From the NCBI GenBank assembly GCA_036898215.1, contig CM072548.1, positions 14,457,730 to 14,521,729 of the forward strand: DNA of 64,000 bases, given 5' to 3'. The notes under the pieces were generated by a model that saw only the letters and a list, made by a program, of their open reading frames with translations, was not told the origin of the DNA and made no database searches. Below, one piece after another: positions 12,583 through 23,760 of the stretch; within the stretch, counting starts at the first letter, position 1, and every line of letters begins with the position of its first letter. A program made the translations under genes and the position numbers. The DNA is from Platycarya strobilacea (taxonomy: Eukaryota > Streptophyta > Magnoliopsida > Fagales > Juglandaceae).

Positions 12583-13690
12583 AGATGTACCATTATATCA
12601 AATAATGTAGGGGGAAAATCATCTCAAACTTGCCGAGAACGATAGCAATGTCATGTTGTAGTTGCTTAAGTACTTCTAAAGTCAACGTGCGTGTGCACAA
12701 AGTCTTAAAAAAGGAACTAAACTTGGTCAATGCAAGGCGTATATCGGGTTGGAAGAATCCACCAATTGCAACTAGAAGTAGTCTTTACATGAATACATGG
12801 CAATCATGATTTTTCATTCTTGATATCTTGCCATCACTGACTGTAATGCATCTAGAAATGTTAGAGGCAAAACCATATGGAAATTTAACAGTTACAAGCT
12901 ATTCACTGAAACGTGACCTTTCTTGTTTGTCAAACGTGTATGACCCAAGCAACATGGAGTACCCACTGGTTGGAGGCTGTAAATGTAGTTCCTTTCTTAA
13001 ACCAAGGTCCATCAAGTCCTTACATGCATTAACAGTGTCCTTAGTTTTACCTTCAATATCCATCATCGTCTCTAAGACACTCTCGCATATGTTCTTTTTA
13101 ATGTGTATGACATCGAGATTATATCATAAAGGTAACGTTGACCGATAAGGAAGTTGGAAGAATAAACTTTGTTTAGTCTAATTCAATTCATCTAGGCTAT
13201 GTTTCCTCTTCCTTGTACCTTTGCCAAATTCTACATCCTCAAGAATTGATGGAGTACATCATGTCCTATGAATTCTGGAGGAGGCAACCGATGATCCTGA
13301 CTTCCATTGAATGCAGATTTTTTCTTCCTCCATGCATGGCCAGTGGCAAGAAGCATCGATGGCCCATGTAAAAGTGTTTTCTACCATGTTTTAGCCACAT
13401 GGAATCTGTATTGTCATTGCATAAAGGGCAAGCCAACTTTCCCTTGGTACTTCACCCTGAAAGATTGGCATATGCAAGAAAATCGTTGATAGTCTACAAA
13501 AGTGCAACATGTAAGCTAAACCATCCCGAAGTTGATGCATCATATGTATCGATGCCATCCTCCCATAACAGTTCTAGTTCATCAACTAAAGGTTGCAAAT
13601 AAACATCGATGTTGTTGCTTGGTGCTTTCGGTCCAGGAATGAGCAAGGATAGCATTAAGTATAGATTTTCCATGGTTAACCAAGGGGGCA
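12583..13690 (-). pseudogene. CACTA transposase (TNP2), C-terminal part
   Basis: On the minus strand the translation carries TNP2-family blocks: YNLPPWL then LLIPGPK and DVYLQPLVDELELLW near 13490-13690, DVIHIKKNICESVLETM near 13060-13125, GKTKDTV near 13040, and FFPPTLFDIMVHL-like sequence near 12590-12640. TNP2 cuts and pastes CACTA (En/Spm) DNA transposons in the nucleus. Several stops and frameshifts make it inactive. The coding sequence stops abruptly at 12583 because the Tekay element is inserted there; the remaining C terminus should lie on the far side of that element, left of the window. Confidence 0.88.
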
Positions 13691-13695
13691 AGTTG
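13691..13695. repeat. Target site duplication AGTTG, left copy
   Basis: AGTTG directly precedes the solo LTR and is repeated at 16006-16010. Confidence 0.92.
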
Positions 13696-16005
13696 TGTGA
13701 GATCCCAGATTTACATGTATTTTTACACGTTATTTTATTTTCGTTATTAATTAATTAAATTTATTTTAATAATATTATTGGTTGTGTTTTAATTGTTTAA
13801 AATATTTATTTGAGCTATTCGTTAGTAAGTATTAGTTTTATGTTGTTTTTATAATTAAATGTTCAGTTACATTACTTATTTATTAATCTAAATGTGAGGT
13901 AATTATTTTAATGAGTGAAATTTAATTTCCTTTATTTTATTATGTGATTTTATTTGATGTGCTTTATTAATATTAATTAGTGTTTTATATTTAAAATGTT
14001 CTTAAAAGTAAATTGGTTTATTGTTGGGTTTTAAATATTTTATTTTATTTATATTAAATTGTAGTATTATCAGTCGGCTTTTATTTAATTTATTGTGTTT
14101 TTCTAGTTGGACTCTTTTTTTCTTCTTTTTCCTTTTTCTCTTTTTTCTTTTCTTTTTCTTTTCTTTTTCTCCTTTCTTCCCCTGCATTTCCTCCCCCCAG
14201 GCGCGCGACTTCTTCTTCCCCTCCCCTGTTTCATCGTTTGGCCTTAGGCAGCCCAGCCATCCACCGCCACCCACCGCCCGTCACTGCCCATGCCGCCGGC
14301 CACCCCTTGGCACTGGCGACCTACCAACAGCCTCCCCACTCTTCGGCAAGCATAACCCACCGTCCAAAGCCACCCATCTCCGCCAGTTACCCCTCCACCC
14401 GAAATGGGTCCTTAAATGGACCCATCTCCGCCGTCCGGCCACCATAAGCCTCACCACTGCCACCAAAAGACTCCCCTTGCCCAGCCGGTCATCCCCCTAA
14501 CTCAGTTTCAACAACCACGGTCTCACCTTCCCAGTACAACTCCAAACCCAAAAATGGATTTTCACCCATTTTGGAGCCCAATCCACCACCTTCCAGTGGT
14601 TGTGCCGCCAAACCACCACCTCCATGAGATTCCCCACCTTCTAAAGAGTATCTCCCTAAATTTTGGTGTCAAACCGAGCACTCTAGCCTAACGTACAAGT
14701 GACCGCTACGAGCGCTGCGGAGTGGCATCTGTTTGAGGATTTATGCTTTTACCCGCTGTAAGTATTTTCCAAATAAACTTTAGGATTTAAATATATTTTT
14801 GGCATCAACAGTTTTTGTGTTTGGTCATTGTTAGAATTTATTTAATTGTTAGCTATTTGGTGAATGGTCATCTGTATTGTGTATTTACGTGCATGTTCAT
14901 GAAAATATTTAGAAATTAGATTTTTGCATGATTTCTGATATTCATGTGTTAGAAATGGAAACTGGGTTTTCATTGTGTTTATGGTTTTCGGGTGCGTGTG
15001 TATCACGACCCTAAGCCGAGATGGGGCATTATCTCGATGGAGCTCCTCTGGTCACTCAGGAGCGGAATATACTAAGTAACATCCCCTGGGTCGTAGTCGG
15101 GCGATGACGGAATGGTAACGCTCTTGTGCCGACTCCGTGGCTCCTCTACTGGCGGAAGCTAGGGGATGCCTGGTCATGGTACGTGCTGGGCGCGATTAGC
15201 TAGGCATCGCCCGTTCCAAAGTCACATGCGTGGTCGTTACCTTCGATGTGATGATGAAAGCCAAGGTGTGTGGATGGTCCCTAGGGGAGATCATAGTACA
15301 TACAGTTAATAAAATGGATGTTTAGGCCATTTTCTGGGAAAGTGGCGGGTTTTAATTATTGGTTTTACGTGGACCATTTTCTCGAAAAATGGTTGTGGTT
15401 TTATTGGATTTATAGTCATCATTTTCTAGGAAAATGATGGGCGATTTTACTGGAGTTTTATTTAGGCCAAAATGGAATTTTGGCATGTGTGGTTATTTTA
15501 TTAATTTTGAGAATGATGATTTTAAGTCACATGCATACGGTGTCCAGTTCATGCATAGTATTGTTGCATGAATATATTTGTGTCTTTTGGTTTGTTTGAG
15601 TTATACTTACCTACGATGTCATTTTGGGCGTTGTAGTTTTTGGATGCAGATTACGAAGAGGCTGTGCCTAAGGAGACGACTCTGCTGGTGATGTATTATT
15701 GTTATAAAATTGTTATCTCGGGAAATTATTTTCTCCTTTTAAAAATACGTATTTGTTTAATTTGTAGTTCGGATGACTGTATTAAATCTCCTGTTGGAGA
15801 GTTTATATTAGAATGGTTTGTAAAATATTTCTAAAAATTTTGGTACTTAGATAATGATTTTATTGTCCGCTACGACTTATATTTTTTGTATGTCACGTGT
15901 GCACACACGTTTGACACTTGTCGTTGGGATATGTGACCCGTGTTGTTATCATCCCAACGCCTCGATTCCCGTATTTTTTTTTAAGGAAGATTTGGGGGCG
16001 TTACA
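13696..16005 (+). mobile_element. Solo LTR (2310 bp) inserted in the CACTA transposase
   Basis: Starts TGTGAGATCCCAG, ends GGGGGCGTTACA and is bounded by perfect AGTTG duplications. There is no internal domain, so it is a product of LTR-LTR recombination. It holds an AT-rich start, a pyrimidine tract at 14111-14190, a CCACC-rich GC peak at 14200-14480, and a block at 15001-15240 whose order of motifs (a GGGG-TAGTGTCC-like stretch, CACTCAG, then CCTGGGT and GATGA) parallels 1795-1930 of the Tekay LTR. It is therefore probably a distant Tekay/Del relative. Open frames inside are not genes. Confidence 0.92.
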
Positions 16006-16010
16006 AGTTG
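16006..16010. repeat. Target site duplication AGTTG, right copy
   Basis: Matches 13691-13695. Reading the transposase frame across the insertion with one copy counted is continuous (minus-strand GIWPM leads toward YNLPPWL). Confidence 0.92.
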
Positions 16011-17040
16011 TAACGCACGAGAGTCATTGGCCATATGCCATACGATTTAGCCAAATTATTGTACAGATTGAACCCATCACTAGCTAGCCCCAGTCTGACA
16101 TTGGGAGCATCATGCGCAAACCAACTATGGTCTTTATCGAACTGTCTCCACAACTTAGAATTAGCTAGATGGCTTAAAGTATTGTGCTCATCAACTCATT
16201 GTTCTCTATGCCATTTCATAGACCTTTCTATGTGCTTCAACATGAATAGACTTTGTAACCTCTGGATAAGAGGAAAGTATCATAAAACCTTTCGTGGGAT
16301 CGTCCCTTTTTCCCACTTGTTGACTCCCACCGCGACGCACTACATTTAGTACATGATTCTTTATCTACATCGTGTTTTCAAAATAGCATGTAGTCATTTG
16401 GGCAAGCATGTATCTTCAAATAAGTAAAATCCAAACCACGCTCTAAATGTCGGGCCTCATGATATGAGGCAAGTATTTCAATTTTTGGAAATGTTGTCTT
16501 CAACAATTGTAAAACCATATTAAATGATTTGATATTCCACCCACCAACCGCTTTTATATGAAGTAACTTGACTATAAATGAGAGTTTTGAAAACTTCTAG
16601 CAACTTGGATAGAGTGGACGTCTTGCATACTAAAACAATTGGTCAAATGTCTTTGATTGCCTTTCAATACCAATTGGCCTTCTAAGGGTAGCACCTTCAT
16701 CATCCCCAGATGCCTAGTCCATGTATGTTGCAGTCTGTGTGTCCTTTATCATCGCATACATATCATCAATGAAATCATGACCTTCATTAGATGTACCCTC
16801 GTCATTGTCGGGCAAATTCACAAAAGGGCTTTCACCCTCCACATAAAATATATCCAACGTGTATAACTTGGATCAGTCTCATTAGTGAAGAGATGTTCTT
16901 TCACCTCATTCATTGGTAGGAATAGATTATTATGGCATCTCTGACATGGACACTAATAAGTAGTTAGCTTTTGCCATAGTGAGGAGTTGATTTACCCTTT
17001 CATAGTATTCAGGTGGGATAAACCTGTTTGGCACATGCAT
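16011..17040 (-). pseudogene. CACTA transposase (TNP2), N-terminal part
   Basis: Minus-strand translation shows the TNP2 signature APNVRLGLASDGFN at about 16070-16110, preceded by SKLWRQFDKDHSWF-like sequence. Further upstream are a degenerate PEVTKSIHVEAHR region and, near 16780-16930, NEVKEHLF, DPSYTRWI and FMWRV, the normal N-terminal TNP2 order. Multiple stops and frameshifts are present. This is the same gene as 12583-13690, split by the solo LTR. No CACTA terminal inverted repeat was found with certainty near either end. Confidence 0.85.
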
Positions 17041-17695
17041 TCAATTCCTTTCCATTTGAATCCTATGTGATAAGCCGTTCCCAACTAGACCTTAAACAAT
17101 GAAATAATAAAAGGGATCAGTTGACCAAGATATTAGGGCACATCAAAGAATCCCAAATTGTGGACATGGTAAGACACTCCGTACAGAATATAACATAACT
17201 TCAATAATATACGTACCACATATCTGACCAACAAAGTTGCACAACTATATATAAACCTTTTGTTGCAGAAGTATGATCCTGCTTAGAAATGGTAGGGGGG
17301 AAACAGAGTGATAAGACTAATAGTTTTTCTAACAAAATATAGCTAGTTAGGGATATTATATTATTTAAGCAGCTACCATAAAAACTCTGCTTCTGTGATC
17401 CGATGGTTATAGTAACACACTCACTTCCCATGACCCATTTCATGTGAACCTTGTAGATAGGATGACCCATTCTACTTATACAAAAAGAAATATACATATT
17501 ATAGGGGGAAGCATTCTCCAATGATGGCAAAATATAAAAACATTCTGATTTATGAGGCAACAAAAGAAAATAATGTTTCAGAACCCATGGCTCAAGTTCA
17601 CGCAGAAAAATTAGTCACTACCCTCAACATGTTTCCCTCTCAACAGTACCTTTCATATATTCAAGGATCAAAGAAACAAACATTTTGCCCTTTTT
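17041..17695. other. No gene recognised; flank of CACTA transposase
   Basis: AT-rich. A 120-codon minus-strand open frame (17201-17563) has no recognisable motif and is Ser/Tyr/Ile-rich as expected for random translation. It may be 5' non-coding or intron sequence of the CACTA element. Confidence 0.4.
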
Positions 17696-18951
17696 CAGGG
17701 GTAGAACTGTGTGTGTCTTAGGGGGGGGGGGCGAAGGGAAATCGAAACCCCCCCCCCCAAAGTTTTTCAAAAATTTAATATTGTATATATAGATTAGTAT
17801 ATTTTTCTCCTACTTATCAATTTTTTACTAAATTTAGCCCCCCACACTAAAATAACCCCCCCAAGATACGAATTGCTCTGGTAGCAACTAAGGGTACTGA
17901 AAATTACCCCCAGGTACTCATATTACCCATTGTACTATTCTCTATTATCCATAAAATAATTTATCCATCTCTCTTGTTCCCTCTAATTATTACCTGTTTT
18001 GCTTCCAGCTTACTTTTATAAACCTATGGTCCATGATAAGCTATTGTTTGTGTTGAGAAGCTATTGTACAACTTTTATAGTTTTGTTTGCACATCCAATA
18101 ATACAATTTTGATAAATATAGTCAAAACAGCTACCAAAGTATTGTAAATCCCAATATATACATACAGAGTTGAAAGTACACATTTTTTTTCAAAAAAAAA
18201 AATTAATTATGTCGTATTTTTAAAGAAGTTTAAAGGACTAAAATAAAGGGAATTAACAAAATTTTGGTTCAGATCACTCTCTACCTAAATGTTTAACTAC
18301 TCTTTAGGCTTTTTTTTTTAAATTTTTTTGTGTTGATGCAAATTTGCAATGATGTTGGATTTGGTTAATCTTCTTTAATATGATTCACATATAATAGTAT
18401 TCAATTTCTCTCATTGAATTAAGATACTCTCTCATTGAATTAAGATACATTTAACTAGTGCATGGATTATTGATAAAAAAAAAAATTAATTTTGTATAAG
18501 ATATATAAAAAAGACACGTTTTTCATATATATATATATTTATATGTATGTATGATTTTTTTATATTGTATCATCAACAAATTTAAATTTGGATTGGGTTG
18601 CCGGTTGGGTATTGTAGTTTGCAGATTAACTGAGAATTTTCTTTAATAGACAAACTATACAAAAAAATCTAACAATTTTATATCATTACTTATTTAGTAT
18701 TTTTTCAGTTGATATTTCATTTTCTTTTCCTTTTGTAATGGTCTCGACTCTCTAGCAAACTACAAAAATCTTAAAAAAAATTATTTTATAAAATGATTTA
18801 TAGACATATATTTTTTACATACAATTTTATGACGTATGATTATTGTTTTTATATATAGTCACATGTAAAAAAACATACATTATTTATACTCACACGTACT
18901 ACATATTTTATTGATCGCCCCCCTAAACACTAAATCCTAGTTCCGCCCCTG
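17696..18951. mobile_element. Non-autonomous hAT-type element (1256 bp)
   Basis: Left end CAGGGGTAGAACT and right end AGTTCCGCCCCTG form imperfect terminal inverted repeats, extended by G/C runs (17719-17732 and about 18916-18923). Flanks CCCTTTTT (17688-17695) and CCCCTTTT (18952-18959) agree at 7 of 8 bases, the 8 bp duplication size typical of hAT. The interior is AT-rich with no transposase frame, so it must be moved in trans. The CAGGGGCGGA-type end is common among plant hAT families. Confidence 0.75.
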
Positions 18952-18959
18952 CCCCTTTT

Positions 18960-19633
18960 AACTTTAAGATTTTTTTTAGAAGAATTTAAAGAAATTGGCA
19001 TCGATCAGTTTGTATGACAATAGGATTATGATAATAATATTTTGCTATTATCCAACAATGTAGCAGATGTTTATATACAGCGAATTATTATATCTGTACT
19101 ATTATTCACATACATATTGATACTCTAAACATGTAAATAGAGTTGACTATATGCACAAAGGTTAAACACATGTTCCAAGCCAAAAAGGAATACAGAACTT
19201 TAGATCAACTTAATTAGTTCATGCATGAATATGTTTTATCTTTTGAGAGTGATAGTAGTTTCATTAATGTTAAAGGAAAAAAAAAAAGCACAAGTAACTC
19301 AAACAGAACAAAAGTAATTAGTGCTCCAGCCCCATATATAGTTGCTAGTACACCAACACACCATTACATGTATGCAAAAAATATCCATTTGATTGTAATC
19401 TATATATTAACGATGGTATAAAATTATGGGAACAGAGAGCTTACCCCAACACACAGTGGAAAATTGCTCAGGGAGGGAGATGGTGCAGGGGAAGCTGGGG
19501 TAGAATCAAATACGTGAGACTTGCAAATTTGCTGTGAAAAAAGCGGCCATGAGATGACACTACAACAAAGGGTAAATCAGTAGGGAAATCACAAAGTGGA
19601 GGTAGAGAAATTAGGCTCTTCGTGAGTTGCAAT
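18960..19633. other. AT-rich spacer with a possible CACTA-like end
   Basis: No gene. CACTACAACAAAG at 19558-19570 has the look of a CACTA terminal repeat and is followed, beyond the TR-GAG insertion, by GCGGC-rich sequence (21960-22620) like CACTA subterminal repeats. A convincing opposite end with a matching 3 bp duplication was not found. Confidence 0.35.
19629..19633. repeat. Target site duplication GCAAT, left copy
   Basis: GCAAT before the 5' LTR; repeated at 21913-21917 after the 3' LTR. Confidence 0.93.
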
Positions 19634-20054
19634 TGTTGACTTTGCTCCTTTGTAATCCCACATTGGTGGGATTTGGAAAATGGAGCAAGGCATGAGGTTA
19701 TAAAAAGAGGCATAGCCTTCCTAATTAATTACACCAGTCAGAAACTTATCTAGTAACTTTTGACTTTAGTAAAATTCCTCTATTGTCCTTTTTGTATGTA
19801 AAAGGAAGAGAGGTGAAAGTTAAAGTTTTACTAGTGGGAGAAGTTTTTGTGGGTGTCGTTGGGGTGAGGAGAAAAATTGTGTGATTGTAAGAATTTTTCA
19901 CATAGTATATTTTCTTCTCTGGGTCTGGTAGTTTTTCTCCTGTTTTGGAGTTTTCCACGTAAATTCTTGTGTTGTATTTATTTCTCTATTTTTCTTGTTA
20001 TTCTGTTAAAAGTAGATCCTGGTGGGGGGAATTTGGAAGCCCAGATTCTCAACA
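19634..20054 (+). mobile_element. 5' LTR of gag-only Copia-type element
   Basis: Runs TGTTGACTTT to TTCTCAACA, 421 bp. It is nearly identical to 21493-21912: only about two substitutions and one length change were seen (near 19713, 19980 and 20027). A TATA motif TTATAAAAAG lies at 19698-19707. Confidence 0.95.
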
Positions 20055-20055
20055 G

Positions 20056-20068
20056 TGGTATCAGAGCC
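20056..20068 (+). other. Primer binding site (initiator-Met type)
   Basis: TGGTATCAGAGCC begins two bases after the LTR end. Confidence 0.9.
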
Positions 20069-20284
20069 ACTAGGTTCTTTTTGCAGGGTGGAGTTTTGGT
20101 GTGGTAGTGTGAATACGTACGGTCTATGGAGGTTCTGTCTAGGAGATTGGAAATTTTAAGTGTGTCCGTTGTGACCCTCCAATCTTTCCTGGGAACCTTG
20201 AAGTTCTGTCTAGGAAAGATCAGTCTTTCCTGGGAACTTACTTAGTGGGTACTATTCATTTCTACGGTAAAATTCGTCGAAGTT

Positions 20285-21139
20285 ATGTCAGGAGGTAGAG
20301 TTTCAAATCCTATCAGATTTGATGTGGAGAAATTTAATGGGAGAATCAATTTTGGCTTGTGTCAAGTGCAAGTCAAGGATATCTTGATTCAATCAGGATT
20401 ACACAAGGCGTTGAAAAGTAGACCAATCCCTGAAGTCAGTATTGGTTCAAGCACTACTGGTGAAACAAAGAGCAGATTTGGAATGAGCGATGAAGATTGG
20501 GAGGATTTGGATTTAAGAGCGGCAAGTGCAATTCGTCTGTGCCTAGTCAAGAATGTTCTTGCAAATGTGCATGGAATATTCACGGCAAAGGGACTCTGGG
20601 AAAAGCTCGAAGAGTTGTATCAGACGAAGGGTGTTTCAAATCGAGTATACCTGAAGGAGCAGTTTCATACACTGCGGATGAGTGAAGGTACGACTATTTC
20701 AGACCATTTAAGTATTCTCAATGGCATTGTCTCTGAGCTGGAATCTATTGGAGTTAAAATTGATGATGAGGATCAAGCCTTGAGGCTGATCTGGTCTCTT
20801 CCATCTTCCTATGAGCATATGAAGCCTATTTTGATACATGGGAAGGAGAAAATAATTTTTTCAGAGGTTACTAGTAAACTTTTTTCTGAAGAAAGAAGGC
20901 TAAGTGGTGGAAGTAATGGTTCACTTGAGAACTTAGCAGTGGTGACAGCTGGTGATTGGAAGAGGAAGAACTCCATGAAGAAGAAAGTAGTCTGCTGGGT
21001 GTGTGGACAACCTGGGCACGTCAGAAGAAATTGTCCAAGAGGTGGAGCAGGTTCGGCAAGAGGCTCCAAGTCAGTAAATGGAGATACTGACAATGAAACT
21101 AACATCATGTCTCTCTTTACAGAAGATGATGTCTGTTAA
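20285..21139 (+). CDS. Intact Copia-type Gag with CCHC knuckle (TR-GAG element)
   Basis: 284 codons from an ATG, uninterrupted. Residues about 1-40 match the Copia gag start (F-NG-NF...VKDIL). Residues about 85-205 form the UBN2-like gag core (AKGLWEKLEELY, LKEQFHTLRM, RLIWSLPSSYEHM). A zinc knuckle CWVCGQPGHVRRNC sits at about residues 238-251. It packages RNA into virus-like particles. The frame ends after an acidic tail, and no protease, integrase or RT follows, only about 350 bp to the 3' LTR, so the element is non-autonomous and depends on a related full element for pol. Open frame plus near-identical LTRs indicates a recent, probably functional copy. Confidence 0.9.
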   Translation: MSGGRVSNPIRFDVEKFNGRINFGLCQVQVKDILIQSGLHKALKSRPIPEVSIGSSTTGETKSRFGMSDEDWEDLDLRAASAIRLCLVKNVLANVHGIFTAKGLWEKLEELYQTKGVSNRVYLKEQFHTLRMSEGTTISDHLSILNGIVSELESIGVKIDDEDQALRLIWSLPSSYEHMKPILIHGKEKIIFSEVTSKLFSEERRLSGGSNGSLENLAVVTAGDWKRKNSMKKKVVCWVCGQPGHVRRNCPRGGAGSARGSKSVNGDTDNETNIMSLFTEDDVC

Positions 21140-21478
21140 AAAGAGACATGTACATCCTTATGGCATGTCGCTAATCCCAAAGTTGCCATGATAGAGGATG
21201 TTAATGTTAGTTATTCCACAAATTTGCACACGGGCATTGGTTTGGCATTGATGCAGGGTGTGTGGTGGAAATTCATGTCGATGGCTGATGAACTTCCAGG
21301 AAAGTCAAACGTGGGAGTTGCACCATAATTTTTCAGCAAAGTTATTTTCGACATGGGCCGAAGTGAAATGCTTGGAATTGGTTTATTCTGAGTGGTTATG
21401 CTTTTATGGTGGAGCATGATAGCAGAAGCTATGAAGATCCTCATTGCGATGGAGCGTGACTGTGGGATCAGTCAAAGT
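21140..21478 (+). other. Non-coding internal region of TR-GAG element
   Basis: About 340 bp between gag and polypurine tract. No pol motif is visible in any frame. Confidence 0.7.
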
Positions 21479-21492
21479 CGCAAGGTGGAGAT
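21479..21492 (+). other. Polypurine tract of TR-GAG element
   Basis: CGCAAGGTGGAGAT directly precedes the 3' LTR. Confidence 0.8.
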
Positions 21493-21912
21493 TGTTGACT
21501 TTGCTCCTTTGTAATCCCACATTGGTGGGATTTGGAAAATGGAGCAAGGCATGAGGTTATAAAAAGAGGCCTAGCCTTCCTAATTAATTACACCAGTCAG
21601 AAACTTATCTAGTAACTTTTGACTTTAGTAAAATTCCTCTATTGTCCTTTTTGTATGTAAAAGGAAGAGAGGTGAAAGTTAAAGTTTTACTAGTGGGAGA
21701 AGTTTTTGTGGGTGTCGTTGGGGTGAGGAGAAAAATTGTGTGATTGTAAGAATTTTTCACATAGTATATTTTCTTCTCTGGGTCTGGTAGTTTTTCTCCT
21801 GTTTTGGAGTTTTCCACGTAAATTCTTGTGTTGTATTTATTCTCTATTTTTCTTGTTATTCTGTTAAAAGTAGATCCTGGTGGGGGAAATTTGGAAGCCC
21901 AGATTCTCAACA
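21493..21912 (+). mobile_element. 3' LTR of gag-only Copia-type element
   Basis: 420 bp, nearly identical to 19634-20054, followed by the GCAAT duplication at 21913-21917. Confidence 0.95.
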
Positions 21913-21917
21913 GCAAT

Positions 21918-22814
21918 AGGGCCGAGAAAATTCGAATTCGATGGAGGGAAAAACTGGTCGGAACATCATCTGAGTTTGCGGCCAACAACGTGACTGTCTG
22001 GCAGCACTCTACGGTGGATGGAAGCGATGGTAGCTTTGATGATGAAGGAAGAGATCAGGGTCTTGCCGCAAACCTATTCCGCCAAAACGCGCGTATAGGC
22101 TCTCTCGACTAACAGCAATATGGCCCTATTACAACGACTTTGAATTCGACGCCAATTCAATTTCGCCCTAAGTCAATCACGTTTAGCAGCGCCTACAATG
22201 GCAACATGTGACTGCTACAATAAAACAAATCTAGTGGCACACATTCTGCCGTAACAGGATTTTGCCCGCGTCTATTACGGCAGAATCTATGTGGCACAAC
22301 AACCCTAACACGTTTAACCATTGTTTTCTGCAGCTTTTAATGCCAGAACTTGTTACGGAAACAGTAGATCTCGGCAACAAATGCAACATCTCCGTAAGCG
22401 TTGACTACTCTCGCTGACCTACATAGTTCGCGGCAGTTGTATTTACTGCGAGCTCTACTCGCCGCAAATGGCTATATAATTGCAGCAGCCTCTATTCCCT
22501 GTCGCAAGTTATTAAATGGGAAGTATAAATCCATTAAGTTGCGGCCAACTTTGACTTTCTGCTAGAAAAACCGCAACAAATGCCTATATTTGTTCTAGTT
22601 TTCTGACTCAAATCTAAAAGTGCAATCGGATTTATCAAGCATTTCAAGAGAAATTAGGTTTCTCTTTAATTCAAATATGTATCTTACATCTCTTAATATC
22701 ATTTCGATACCATCATGCAATTTTAATCTAATTGTACCAAAATCGAAGAACCTTACAAGATTTATTATTACCAAGCATTACATGTCTATCATCCACATCA
22801 GAAAAAATCTCAAA
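21918..22814. other. Non-coding, CACTA-like subterminal sequence, no gene
   Basis: Rich in short GCGGC, GCCGC and CGGCAA words scattered in both orientations at 21960-22610, a pattern seen at CACTA transposon ends. The 22620-22814 part is plain AT-rich DNA. Confidence 0.4.
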
Positions 22815-23760
22815 TCAAGATTTATAAGGACGTAGGTAAAATGAACAATCTAAATCTAAAATCCATTCTTTTTCAGATTCAGTTTCAGAGATACAAAGTA
22901 CCTCAATACTCTCATAGTCATCTAATGCAATAGATGCATTCTCTTGTAAGGTTAGTTCTCTCTTTTGTTTTCCTTTCTGAAAAGTCTTTCTTGAATTGTC
23001 CCTCTTTGTGACAGAGGATAAATTGTTTTCTTTTTGATTTAGACCTAAATTTATTTTTCTTTCCTTTGTAACCAAGTTTTTTAGGTCTTCATCTAGCCCC
23101 TAAACCCTCACTAGTCTCTGGTTTTGGCTTTGTGTTATTCTGAAGTTCCCTTGAATGTAAGATAGACTGCACCTCATCGAGTGATAGACTCTCTCTACCA
23201 TACATGATGGTTTCCTTCACATTAGCATATGAGTTATCAAGGGATATAAGTAATAATATGGCCTGGTCCTCATCTTCTGTTGTTATGTCTATATTAGCAA
23301 GGTCTAGGATGAGTTTAATCTTGTTAAACTCATCCAAATGATCTTTAATAAACACAACATGAGTCATTTTAAAGGTGTATAGCTTAGTCTTCTTGTAAAG
23401 ACAATTAGCCAAGAATTTGGTCATGTATAATGCCTCTAACTTTAATCAAATCCCTACAACAAAGTCCTCGTTGGCTACCTCTCTTAACACCTTATCACCT
23501 AAGGAAAAAATGATGGCACTGTGTGCCTTTTGAAGGATCTCAAGTCTGACCTTCTATGTCGAGGAGGAACTAGGTTTCTTTTCTAAAGGTCCAGCAGATA
23601 TCTTCTTGTCTTCAAGGAGTGCATCTTGGAGACCATGGTGTACTTGAAGGACCCTCATCTTAATCTTCCAAAGGCTAAAATCATTTTTCCCCATAAATTT
23701 CTCAACCTCAAACTTAGTCGACCCTATCTCGACCTAGGCTCTAGATACCACTAGTTGAAT
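22815..23760 (-). pseudogene. Copia gag-protease remnant, antisense to window
   Basis: Reading leftwards from a degenerate primer site (minus-strand GTGGTATCTAGAGCC, about 23738-23752), the translation gives FEVEKFMGKNDFSLWKIKM at about 23650-23710. Next come a UBN2-type gag (23089-23424: FLANCLYKKTKLYTFKM, DEDQAILLLISL), a Lys-rich linker, and WILDLDCSFYLRP at about 22820-22870, where the Copia protease motif WILDSGCSYHM is expected. Stops and frameshifts disrupt it, the protease DSG is lost, and no integrase or RT follows. Confidence 0.8.

Noticed and set aside
14021..14500. 159-codon open frame in the solo LTR
   Set aside because: It spans a poly-pyrimidine tract and low-complexity CCACC sequence and has no protein-family motif; translation of composition bias.
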